From positions 1-21,228 of the IMG/VR virus record IMGVR_UViG_3300032315_000691: 21,228 bases of DNA; one strand, given 5' to 3'. The notes below the pieces were generated by a model that was not told the DNA's origin, made no database searches, and saw only the letters and a list, made by a program, of their open reading frames with translations. Source of the stretch: a virus. The translations under genes were made by a program, and so were the position numbers. This document shows, one piece after another, positions 7,801-14,325 of the stretch (within the stretch, counting starts at the first letter, position 1; each line of letters opens with the position of its first letter).

Positions 7801-8947
7801 TACACAAACCACTTCTATCATTTCTATCGCTAATAGTGCCGGTTCTGCTAACATTTCTCCAGCTGGATTTGCTGGTAGCGGTGCGTTGCTTACTTCATTG
7901 AACGCTGATAATATTTCTAGCGGTACTTTAGCATATGCTAGAATACCTGTTAATATTGTCAATACTACTGGCAGCTTTACATTATCCGGCAATACCACAT
8001 TAGCTGGAACTAATACAACTATATCTTCTAATGTTAATATTACTGGATCGTTCTTAAACGTAGCTTCTTCATTCCTTGCTAACTCTACTGGTGCTTATCA
8101 TACTGGTCTAGTTAATGCAGCTACACTAAGCACAGGGGCTTCTTTCTCTGCTAATACTACTAGAATTACTTTCTCTAATTCTATCTCAGCAAATGGTGGT
8201 GTAGGAACTGCTGGACAAGTATTGACTTCTGGTGCTGCTACTAATGCTTATTGGTCTACTGTAGTTACTTCTGTAGCTTCTGGAAACGGATTATCTGGCG
8301 GACCAATAATAAGTACTGGAACAGTATCAGTTCTAGCAAATACAGGCATCGTTGCTAATTCTACAGGGTTGTTTGTCAATGCTACATATATTGGAACGCT
8401 AACTTCTAATAATGCTACCAATTTTGCTGGCCAACCAGCATCTTACTATGCTAATGCTGAAAACTTAACTACTGGCGTGTTGCCAACAGCTAGGCTTTCT
8501 GGTGCATATACTGGAATTGGTCAGGTTGGAACACTTAGTACGTTAAGAACTTCTGGAAGCTTGGGTGTGAACACAACTTCGCCAGCAGTTACGCTTGACG
8601 TTTCGTCTAATGATGCTATCTTTGTTCCTAGAGGTACTACTGCGCAAAGACCTAGTGGCGCAAACGGTATGTTGCGTTTCAATACAGACAGTAGTAGTTT
8701 TGAAGGGTTCTCTAACAGTGCTTGGGGTAATATTGTAAGCACTAGCTCTGGTGGTTACTACAAGGGTAATAACGGCGCAATTGGTGCAACCGATAGCAGA
8801 AATAATTTATATAGAATAAATTCTAATACACAAAGTAATAACATAACAATTATTGCAGGTGAAAATGCACTTACAGTAGGTCCAATGACCATTGCAGATG
8901 GATTTAACTTGACAATTGATACAGGTGGAAGGGCAGTGATAGTCTAA
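4856..8947 (+). CDS. Giant repeat tail fibre / adhesin, 1363 aa
   Basis: The N-terminus MAEKDFVVKNGLIVNTSLIF followed by 'RVGINNTSPDASLTVTGTANVSGN' is characteristic of large marine T4-like fibre proteins. The body is a chain of beta-rich modules: 'NADNL(T)TGTLAYARIPANIVNTTGSF', 'LSGNTTLAGTNTTISSNVNI', 'NSTGAYHTGTVNAASHTVGA' and 'GNSTTTQTTSIISIANS' recur several times (see repeat entry). A non-repeat domain at ~650-740 (RVYYFVPSGNTPIASLSGN...) interrupts the chain. Near the C-terminus, 'AIFVPRGTTAQRPSGANGML' followed by RFNTDSSSFEGF..SAWG is a common phage fibre-tip motif, and the final ~65 residues repeat the C-terminal domain of the 768-aa fibre. It is preceded by a perfect late promoter and a strong ribosome binding site. 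Probably a long homotrimeric fibre; no enzymatic signature. Confidence 0.85.
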   Translation: MAEKDFVVKNGLIVNTSLIFANGDIARVGINNTSPDASLTVTGTANVSGNVTLSSNLTVVGTVVPGRILVGNTTINATQNSSLLQVSNSTATANLTAVDLKIGTTTVNTTAVSVGVSQLSSDRISVGNSTTNAFMGNNGVNTVLLTVANSTIEVDITPASITIGNSVVNSTVNSTAFNGTSNNSTNFAGQAASYYANAENLTIGTLLNARLSAQVVNTSGSFTLSGNTSLAGTNTTISSNVNITGSFLNVASAFVTNSTGAYHTGTINAASHTVGANIVANSTGITFVGNTTKPTIAISNSGSIAIGNSTTNTTAISILLANDSTSASISPAGFTGNGFNLTVAAANITSGTIASARISGAYTGITSVGTLSTLTSGNVSLGSSLLQVNSSAGNINTVSIGTANVNVDSGVLFVDSINNRVGINNTGPDAALTVTGSANVSGDLRVQGNFFITGTTTQTGTTEYTGSLTPTANNINLGNASQLWILYANTGYFNSNVNFGANLLINSAAVVWTGNSTTSPTITFANSGNVTIGNSTTTQTSGRLNISNTAGNVNITTVNVSVSNSTTSANITAAGFFGNGSALTSLNADNLTTGTLAYARIPANIVNTTGSFTLSGNTVLGGTATSLTSNINLGGASLLIDANTTSIGIVANTTGFNSATDTLSVSNANIRMQLNDRVYYFVPSGNTPIASLSGNTYYFVSFVNSSAVAFSTTAGGSNVDITDVRTTNPAESHSIKFDALIVYNSASNNSIFTVNASLLSHTGRINAASHTVGANIVANSTGIVFVGNSTTSPTVTLANTGSFTVGNSTTTQTTSIISIANSATSANITPAGFFGNGASLTSLNADNLTSGALAYARIPANIVNTTGSFTLSGNTTLAGTNTAISSNVNITGAFLNVASSFLANSTGAYHTGTVNAASHTVGTSTVANSTGVYTGIVNAASHTVGANIVANTVGITFVGNTTTSPTIALANTGSFTIGSGTTTQTTSIISIANSAGSANISPAGFAGSGALLTSLNADNISSGTLAYARIPVNIVNTTGSFTLSGNTTLAGTNTTISSNVNITGSFLNVASSFLANSTGAYHTGLVNAATLSTGASFSANTTRITFSNSISANGGVGTAGQVLTSGAATNAYWSTVVTSVASGNGLSGGPIISTGTVSVLANTGIVANSTGLFVNATYIGTLTSNNATNFAGQPASYYANAENLTTGVLPTARLSGAYTGIGQVGTLSTLRTSGSLGVNTTSPAVTLDVSSNDAIFVPRGTTAQRPSGANGMLRFNTDSSSFEGFSNSAWGNIVSTSSGGYYKGNNGAIGATDSRNNLYRINSNTQSNNITIIAGENALTVGPMTIADGFNLTIDTGGRAVIV
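5504..8110 (+). repeat. Divergent in-frame protein repeats within the 1363-aa fibre
   Basis: A module beginning N-T-(S/T)-GSFTLSGNT starts at 5504, 6674, 7445 and 7961. The third spans 516 bases (172 codons) and is followed directly by the fourth, which is cut short near 8110. The first two are longer because extra domains are inserted. The sub-unit 'TG..NAASHTVGA' appears near 5645, 7140, 7585 and 7663; the last two form a short tandem duplication. Copies are close at protein level but differ at many synonymous positions in DNA. Confidence 0.85.
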
Positions 8948-9444
8948 TGTCAAGCTTAACAACAACTACAGTAAACACCAAAGATGGTGTAACAAATTTA
9001 ACTATGCAAACAGGCAATTCTGCAGCTGCTAGAATTGTTTTAGGTTCTGCTGGTGGCATAACTCTAGGCGCAAATTCTTCAGCAAACGTTATAGTTGCCA
9101 ACTCTACCCTGATTAACGTTTCAGCAAATGCCAATATGCTTACTGTTAATGCTTCGGCTTTAAACTTATCAGGCGCGAGTATCACTACTAGTGGATATAG
9201 CAGACTACCAAATGGATTACTTTTACAGTGGGGATCAGTTGTAGCAAACTCTACTTCAGGAACAATAACATTCCCAATTACATTTGCTGCTACGCCATAT
9301 TCAGTGCAAATCACACCGCAATCGACTGGTGGCACTAACACTGCAGTAGGTCATGCGGTAACTGCATCAACAACCACTACTGCAACAGTCAGAACCACTA
9401 ATGCAGTATCATTCACATATTATTATATGGCTCTAGGAGTTTAA
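8947..9444 (+). CDS. Small tail fibre with gp53-like C-terminal domain, 165 aa
   Basis: The ATG shares its A with the upstream stop (TAATG), so translation is probably coupled. The N-terminus MSSLTTTTVNTKDGVTNLTM matches the short stalk type seen in the other small fibres. Residues ~80-165 (SGYSRLPNGLLLQWGSVVA, then FPITFAATPYSVQITPQS) match the 'G...LPNGLI.QWG....' pattern of the putative tail-fibre gp53-like C-terminal domain, a beta-sandwich found at the tips of many phage side fibres. The last residues, YYYMALGV, form the closing strand. No chaperone domain is attached. Likely a receptor-binding tip protein; the ligand is unknown. Confidence 0.8.
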   Translation: MSSLTTTTVNTKDGVTNLTMQTGNSAAARIVLGSAGGITLGANSSANVIVANSTLINVSANANMLTVNASALNLSGASITTSGYSRLPNGLLLQWGSVVANSTSGTITFPITFAATPYSVQITPQSTGGTNTAVGHAVTASTTTTATVRTTNAVSFTYYYMALGV

Positions 9445-9447
9445 TTA

Positions 9448-9960
9448 ATGTCAACATTACAGGTCGCAAACATACATCTTGAATCTACAGCCAATAACAG
9501 ATTTCAATATATGGGATCTAACACCATAACAATGTTTACTGGTGGTTTAGCTGCCTTTACTGCTAATGACACTACATCTGTTGTGGCAGGAAACTTTATT
9601 GGTAGCAACACTCTTATTGGTCCAGGAACTGTAAGCAATGGTTACAGATTGTATGTTAATGGAACTATCTACGCAACAGGCGATATCACTGCTCTTTCGG
9701 ATATTTCTGTTAAGGACAATATCATGACAATAACAAACGCCCTTGATACTGTAGGTAATCTAAGAGGCGTTTCTTATACAGTTAAGGAAACTGGCGAAGA
9801 AAAAATAGGTCTTATTGCTCAGGAAGTTAAGAAAGTATTGCCTGAAGTTGTTGTGGAAAATTCTGACAATATTGGTATTGCTTATCAAAACATAGTAGCT
9901 GTTCTGATCGAAGCGGTGAAAGAATTGAAAAAGAAAGTGGAAGATTTGGAGTCTAAGTAA
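9448..9960 (+). CDS. Small fibre with peptidase S74 intramolecular chaperone domain, 170 aa
   Basis: Residues 1-83 are a short fibre segment (MSTLQVANIHLES... GYRLYVNGTIYATGDITAL). Residues 84-170 form an S74 / intramolecular chaperone of endosialidase type: S84-D85-ISV-K89-DNI holds the Ser/Lys dyad used for self-cleavage, followed by ALDTVGNLRGVSY, IGLIAQEVKKVLPEVV and a C-terminal helix (IAYQNIVAVLIEAVKELKKK). Such domains trimerise the upstream fibre, then cut themselves off just before the Ser. AGGAG at 9435-9439 sets the ATG at 9448. The passenger left after cleavage would be only ~83 residues, unusually short. It may serve in cis for this small tip, or act on a neighbouring fibre (speculative). 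Confidence 0.88.
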   Translation: MSTLQVANIHLESTANNRFQYMGSNTITMFTGGLAAFTANDTTSVVAGNFIGSNTLIGPGTVSNGYRLYVNGTIYATGDITALSDISVKDNIMTITNALDTVGNLRGVSYTVKETGEEKIGLIAQEVKKVLPEVVVENSDNIGIAYQNIVAVLIEAVKELKKKVEDLESK

Positions 9961-9963
9961 ATT

Positions 9964-11154
9964 ATGGTAGCAACAACTAATGTTTCTTTTGCAGCAATAT
10001 CTTTAGAACTAGACGGAACTCCTGGTACTGCATTTAGCATGAGTAATGCTTTTATGAGGTCTACTCTTAGTACTGGTCCTTCGACTCCAGGTACAGCTAT
10101 TAGTGTATCTGATGTTGCTGGTGCATTTTATAAAACGTTTACCATTAGCACAAACACAGCCAATTATAACATATATGACGCAATTGCTGCAGCTGGATGG
10201 ACTGGTATTAAAAGAGCAACAGCAAACGTAACTCTTGTTTCTCCTTCACCAACTACTGTTCAAACTGTGTTATATTCATCATCAACTGCAAATGCTGCTT
10301 TAGAATCTGGATCATTTCCTGGTTCAGCGCCCGCAAATGTCAGAATCGTTACTGGTGTAAACACATTTATCGTAGGTATGGGAGGTGCAGGCGGTGCTGG
10401 TGGGCTTGCTTCTGCTCCTGTTCCACCATCAGGAACAAATTACGCTACCGATCCTGGTGATCCTGGATCGCCCGGAGGCCATGCAATACGGCTAACCTCT
10501 GCAGCAACATATACTATCGTAAACTCCGGTACTATTGGTGGCGGTGGTGGAGGTGGAGGTGGAGGTGGAGATTGGGATTCTGCGACAGCACCATCCCCGT
10601 CACCACCATCACCGCCTTGTTTAGCTGCTGATAGTCAAATATTAATGTATGATGGCACTACAAAAAATATCTGCGATATAGTTTCTGGAGATAAATTAAA
10701 AACGCTCACAGGCGAAATAGGTACTGTGCTTTATTTAAATCCAACTACGTTAAAACGACACAGAAAAATTGTTCGTCTTAAAACTAATGAAAATGCAAAA
10801 CCATTAAGAATAACAGATGATCATGAGTTGTGGGTTAAAGACGAAACAGGCGAACGTTTTGGTATTTACAATTATAACAGCTGGTTACAAGACGAAATTG
10901 TATTGCCATCGCATAAATCTGGCGACCCGATATATGATATGAAAATTTTATCTCCTTTAGGTGTTCATAATTTTGCTACTGTAGATGGATGGACAAAAAC
11001 TAGCTGCGAATGGGAAATAAACTCTGATCCCGATGAACCTGTTTATTGTATTATGTTAGACAAAGGAGTAGGTTTCATAGCGGATGGTTTTGTTGTCGGT
11101 AATGATGACTGGTATGATAAACAATTGATAGGTGTTTCTTGGAAAGGCGTATGA
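9964..11154 (+). CDS. Gly-rich tail adhesin fused to a Hint (intein/hedgehog-type) domain, 396 aa
   Basis: Residues 1-190 look like a Gly-rich phage tail protein (AGAFYKTFTISTNTANYNI, later GVNTFIVGMGGAGGAGG and GGHAIRLTSAATYTIVNSG). A run of 11 Gly (encoded at 10537-10569) and a Pro/Ser linker (APSPSPPSPP, residues 209-218) lead to C219. From there CLAADSQILMYDGTTKNICD and VSGDKL match the N-terminal splicing block of Hint domains; TDDH at 284-287 matches the T-x-x-H motif; VYCIMLDKGVGFIADGFVVG then N380 matches the C-terminal block. The usual penultimate His is Gly (G379) and residue +1 is Asp (D381), not Cys/Ser/Thr, so normal splicing is unlikely while cleavage at C219 remains possible. 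A 16-residue tail follows. The Gly-rich fold lacks its usual C-terminus, which seems to be the ORF at 11803. The stop overlaps the next ATG. Confidence 0.85.
   Translation: MVATTNVSFAAISLELDGTPGTAFSMSNAFMRSTLSTGPSTPGTAISVSDVAGAFYKTFTISTNTANYNIYDAIAAAGWTGIKRATANVTLVSPSPTTVQTVLYSSSTANAALESGSFPGSAPANVRIVTGVNTFIVGMGGAGGAGGLASAPVPPSGTNYATDPGDPGSPGGHAIRLTSAATYTIVNSGTIGGGGGGGGGGGDWDSATAPSPSPPSPPCLAADSQILMYDGTTKNICDIVSGDKLKTLTGEIGTVLYLNPTTLKRHRKIVRLKTNENAKPLRITDDHELWVKDETGERFGIYNYNSWLQDEIVLPSHKSGDPIYDMKILSPLGVHNFATVDGWTKTSCEWEINSDPDEPVYCIMLDKGVGFIADGFVVGNDDWYDKQLIGVSWKGV
10618..11103 (+). other. Hint domain coding segment
   Basis: Encodes residues 219-380 (162 aa). That is the size of a mini-intein or bacterial intein-like domain without a homing endonuclease. 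Present: Cys1, the T-x-x-H block and a terminal Asn. Absent: the penultimate His and a +1 nucleophile. The residue before Cys1 is Pro, which is generally unfavourable for the first acyl shift. Confidence 0.82.
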
Positions 11155-11801
11155 ATTATATTTTCTCTATGGGGTTGTATAGATCTGGTACTAACTATCT
11201 ACAACAACTTTTTGATAAAAATTTTAAAAACAATTCTGGTAAAATTCAAAAATATATTTTAGAAGGAAAGTTAAATAGGCATAGTTTACACGATAGTTGG
11301 TATAATAAGATGCCAAACGATCTTGTTCCTGTAATTATATATAAAGATCCATTTAAATGGATTGATAGTCTATACCGAAAATCTTATGACTTAGAATTGT
11401 TTTATGACGTACATTATGAAACAGGGCATACAGAGATATATTTACCGTTTGAAGACCCTGATAATGAAGGGTATATTGCAGAAGTTCGTTGCAGCGTAGA
11501 AAAACTTTGTAAACTGTACAATAGGTATTTTACATATTGGTCGAATAAAAATGTTGAAATGGTTTCACATAAAAAAATGATTTGTGAAACTGAAAATTGT
11601 TTATCTTATTTTCAAAATAAATATTCTTTACAAAGGATAAATGAAAATTTTACCATGTTGGAAGTTGATGAAGTAGATGGATCAAGACCGTTTACTCAAC
11701 AGGTAAAATTGTACTATGATACTAATGAAATTGAAAATTTAAACGATGTTCAAATTAAAACAATAAAATCAACTATTGATGTAAAGTTAAAGGAGTTTTA
11801 A
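11151..11801 (+). CDS. Sulfotransferase-like protein, 216 aa
   Basis: The ATG at 11151 overlaps the upstream TGA (ATGA) and is preceded by GGAAAGG (11141-11147). The N-terminus MNYIFSMGLYRSGTNYLQQL matches the 5'-phosphosulfate-binding loop of PAPS-dependent sulfotransferases ('G..RSGT..L'). VIIYKDPFKWIDSLYR at 61-76 matches the 3'-phosphate-binding segment (usually R-D-P....S..R; here K65-D66-P67 and S73). The remainder is shorter than typical cellular sulfotransferases. The gene is very AT-rich (some 60-base lines near 18-25% G+C) and lies between the two halves of a Gly-rich adhesin. Its substrate could be the adhesin, another protein or a host glycan. The family call is fairly good; an adhesin substrate is inferred from position only. 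Confidence 0.72.
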   Translation: MNYIFSMGLYRSGTNYLQQLFDKNFKNNSGKIQKYILEGKLNRHSLHDSWYNKMPNDLVPVIIYKDPFKWIDSLYRKSYDLELFYDVHYETGHTEIYLPFEDPDNEGYIAEVRCSVEKLCKLYNRYFTYWSNKNVEMVSHKKMICETENCLSYFQNKYSLQRINENFTMLEVDEVDGSRPFTQQVKLYYDTNEIENLNDVQIKTIKSTIDVKLKEF

Positions 11802-11802
11802 A

Positions 11803-12108
11803 ATGGCCGGAGGAGGCGGAGGCGGAGGTAGAGGAGGATTAACCAATTCTGCAGGAGGAGGACCTGCCGGAGGCGCTGGAACGTTTGCAGCAGCTGGCGC
11901 TGGCCAAGGAGCGCCTGGAGCTCCAGGTGATGGTGGAAATGGAGGAAATTGGGGTGCAAATGGAAGCAGCGGAAGCCCAACCAGTCCTCCAGGACCAGCA
12001 CCTTCAGCTACAGGTCCTGGAGGATCTGGTGGAACTTCTGGTAATGCAATTTCAAATTCTGCAGGTATAACTTTTACATATTCTGGCTCAGGTAGTAGGT
12101 TCGCATAA
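11803..12108 (+). CDS. Gly/Pro-rich ORF, apparent C-terminal half of the Gly-rich adhesin, 101 aa
   Basis: Translation is expected from ATG 11803 with AGGAG at 11791-11795, one base after the sulfotransferase stop. The protein opens with M-A and seven Gly, continues with Gly-rich blocks (GGNGGNWGANGSSGS) and a collagen-like stretch (GAPGAPGDGG), then SPTSPPGPAPSATGPGGSGG, and closes with GNAISNSAGITFTYSGSG. The closing strand resembles the GHAIRLTSAATYTI segment of the upstream adhesin and the usual ends of full-length Gly-rich tail proteins. It has no stalk or attachment region of its own. I read it as the missing C-terminal part of the protein at 9964, separated by the Hint and sulfotransferase insert. 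Whether it is made and joins its partner, covalently or not, cannot be told here. Confidence 0.7.
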   Translation: MAGGGGGGGRGGLTNSAGGGPAGGAGTFAAAGAGQGAPGAPGDGGNGGNWGANGSSGSPTSPPGPAPSATGPGGSGGTSGNAISNSAGITFTYSGSGSRFA

Positions 12109-13113
12109 ATGTTTGACAAAGAATGGGCGTTTAAAAATGGTGATGATATTTCACCAAGAAAGTTACCATATTTTTATACAGATCCTGTAACAAACACAGT
12201 TATAGAAATGACAAATTGTGACTATGACACTAAAAGAAACCTTGGTTGGTATCAAATTGAATTTAAAAATAATTACGAAAATAGACCTAACACTCATTGG
12301 GAAAGTGTTGGAACATTATACTATAACAAATTAAATGACTCTGTAGAATGCCATTCTTTTGTTTTAAAAGATGGTTGGAGAAATATGTTATATCAAGAAA
12401 TTGAAGCATTAATACTAAGTTATCTAGGCGAGCCAACAGAAAAAATTACGAATTTACTATTAAAAATAAATTCGTATTTTATGAATGAGAAATATGACAA
12501 TTATCAATTAGTGGAATATTACAAGATATTTAAAAATTCTGCTTATGACATAGCCATATTCGTTGATAATGTTAACGAATATGAAATAGATGGTATTACT
12601 GCTTTTGAATTATTATTTTTTGCAGAACCTAATTTTAGACAACAACCTATATTAATGAATTACATCAAGCAAAATTTAAACGATTTTGCTGGTAAAAACA
12701 TAATTTCTTTAGGTTTAACTTCTAGTTTAACAGCTGCGTATTTAAATAAAAATAACTTCAGTAGTAAAGCTCTAGATAACATTTTCTACTATTCAACGAA
12801 ATTTAGAAAATTTCATGTCAATTTAAATTGCGTTTTGACAGCAATAAACAACGATTTATATTTTGATGTACTGACAAAGGATAATTTTGATGATATTGAC
12901 GGGGATATTTTCATATTCGCTAATCCATTTTATGATAAGCAATCTGCAGCTATCAATTTACAGTACATGCAATTATTAAAACAAAAAGGCAAAAGAACTA
13001 TTATTCTTTCGCCTCCATTGTGGGACGGAAATAATGAATTTATTACGTTTCCTAAAGAAAATCTACAAGAGCTTTACACAGAAAACGGAATTACTTTATT
13101 TACTCTCAAGTAA
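12109..13113 (+). CDS. Protein of unknown function, 334 aa
   Basis: The ATG directly abuts the upstream stop. I do not recognise the family. Residues ~1-100 are rich in aromatic and charged residues (FKNGDDISPRKLPYFYTDPV, then NTHWESVGTLYYN). Residues ~190-334 alternate hydrophobic strands and helices (GKNIISLGLTSSLTAAYL, then DGDIFIFANPFYDKQSAAI, then GKRTIILSPPLWDGN), a pattern that could be a Rossmann-like alpha/beta fold such as a methyltransferase, although no clear cofactor loop is present. No signal peptide or membrane segment. It is very AT-rich, like the sulfotransferase-like gene. It ends 8 bases inside the 3' end of the minus-strand oxygenase gene. A role with the Hint/sulfotransferase cassette is suggested only by its place. 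Confidence 0.7.
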   Translation: MFDKEWAFKNGDDISPRKLPYFYTDPVTNTVIEMTNCDYDTKRNLGWYQIEFKNNYENRPNTHWESVGTLYYNKLNDSVECHSFVLKDGWRNMLYQEIEALILSYLGEPTEKITNLLLKINSYFMNEKYDNYQLVEYYKIFKNSAYDIAIFVDNVNEYEIDGITAFELLFFAEPNFRQQPILMNYIKQNLNDFAGKNIISLGLTSSLTAAYLNKNNFSSKALDNIFYYSTKFRKFHVNLNCVLTAINNDLYFDVLTKDNFDDIDGDIFIFANPFYDKQSAAINLQYMQLLKQKGKRTIILSPPLWDGNNEFITFPKENLQELYTENGITLFTLK

Positions 13114-14308
13114 AATGCGGACCGTGAATCCAACCAACTAAAGATTTTCTTACACCTTTTGTAACAGGAGTTACTTCGTGTTCAGTGTAGGCGGGAAAAA
13201 ACGCAATTAATCCTTTTTTCTTAGGCATGGCTTCTGCTCCATTAACAGTCCAAATTAATAGATCTCCGCCTTCATATTCGCTAGGATCAGAGAGAAGCAA
13301 GCTGAAAGAAAGCTTTCTTGTTTTGTGTATCACTCCGTCCGTATGTTTGGTGTATTTGCCAGGAGTTTTATCATCAGCATGATATTCAATATACGTCAAG
13401 TGTTCTATTTTATCTAGATTAAATTTGTAGTTTTCTAAATTTTGTTTTGCGATTTCTTTTTCAATTAACTTATATAACCATTCGAAATTTTTAGGATCGA
13501 TACCAGCAACATATGCGTTTCTTATGTCTTTGTTTATTGATTCCCCTTTGCCGCCGTAACCTATGGTAGCTTGTTCTAGTTCTTTTTTACCACCCTCAAC
13601 AATTAAATCAATTAATCCGCTAGACAAAAATTTTTCTTCGTAAACCCAAAGATGTTTTTCTTCCTGTTTATTACCAAAGTACCAAAATCTATCATCATAT
13701 TCTTTTCTTGGTTTTTGGGCTTGTACAATTGGTTGTTTTTGTGTTTTTAAAGATTTTCTTCCATCATACTCTAAATCTTTATACTTACCATTAGCATCGA
13801 CATAATGTAAGAAAACCTGGCACTGCCAATTTCCTTCCTTGTATGGTTGTCTCCAATGATTGATTTCCATACCTCTATAGATAAGAGCATCGCCTAATTC
13901 GACTCTATATTCTTTAGGGTTGTCTCTTTCATCAGTAGATTCTGACAGCCATATTGGCCATAAGCCGCCATCGAATCCTAGCGTAATCGTTGCGCTAATT
14001 TCGCATTCTCTTCTGTCGGTGTGAGGTTTTAGTTTTTCTCCAGGCTTATAAAAACGAGCGTAAGAGTAAGTAGGATTTAACTTCAACCCTGTTGATTCTT
14101 CCATTGCTGGCTTTAAATCTTCCAACAAAGTGTCAAACACCGGATCTCCATAAATAGAGGGCGATAAGGGACACTGATGGTCTCCTTCTTTTAAATCTTT
14201 TGATATTTTGATAAGATGTTCAGATAACATTGAACAAGTTTTATCATCAAGAATTTTGGTGATATGGACATACTTGTTGTTTTTGAAGTATTCTTGTGGC
14301 GTGCTCAT
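13106..14308 (-). CDS. Tandem 2-oxoglutarate/Fe(II) oxygenase (prolyl hydroxylase-like), two domains, 400 aa
   Basis: This is the only minus-strand gene of the window. Its ribosome binding site AGGAGAG lies at 14313-14320 (plus coordinates), before ATG 14308-14306. Domain 1 (about 1-175): ARFYKPGEKLKPHTDRRECE gives the H96-x-D98 iron ligands, and H151 (INHWRQP) is the likely distal His. Domain 2 (about 210-400): GKYTKHTDGVIHKTRKLSFS gives H322-x-D324, GLIAFFPAYTEHEVTPV the distal H377 and KGVRKSL the 2-oxoglutarate Arg R387, as in PKHD/prolyl-4-hydroxylase-type enzymes. Both metal triads look intact. A Lys/Gln-rich linker joins them. Such enzymes hydroxylate Pro, Lys or Asp residues or small molecules. 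The Pro-rich and collagen-like segments next door are possible substrates (inference). Confidence 0.87.
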   Translation of the reverse strand: MSTPQEYFKNNKYVHITKILDDKTCSMLSEHLIKISKDLKEGDHQCPLSPSIYGDPVFDTLLEDLKPAMEESTGLKLNPTYSYARFYKPGEKLKPHTDRRECEISATITLGFDGGLWPIWLSESTDERDNPKEYRVELGDALIYRGMEINHWRQPYKEGNWQCQVFLHYVDANGKYKDLEYDGRKSLKTQKQPIVQAQKPRKEYDDRFWYFGNKQEEKHLWVYEEKFLSSGLIDLIVEGGKKELEQATIGYGGKGESINKDIRNAYVAGIDPKNFEWLYKLIEKEIAKQNLENYKFNLDKIEHLTYIEYHADDKTPGKYTKHTDGVIHKTRKLSFSLLLSDPSEYEGGDLLIWTVNGAEAMPKKKGLIAFFPAYTEHEVTPVTKGVRKSLVGWIHGPHFT

Positions 14309-14325
14309 CTCGCTCTCCTATGATA

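Noticed and set aside
5504-8110. CRISPR-like or DNA-level direct repeat array
   Set aside because: The repetition is at protein level with synonymous DNA differences and lies fully within one reading frame.
11139-11150. Upstream TTG start for the sulfotransferase-like gene (adds MERR)
   Set aside because: The ATG at 11151 has the ATGA overlap typical of this gene cluster and GGAAAGG just before it.
10618-11154. Active cis-splicing intein in the 396-aa protein
   Set aside because: No penultimate His, Asp at +1 and only 16 residues after the domain; normal splicing is not supported, so it is called a Hint domain only.
13098-13116. Bidirectional terminator between the convergent genes
   Set aside because: Only a 5-bp TTTAC/GTAAA stem with no adjacent GC pairs; too weak to annotate.
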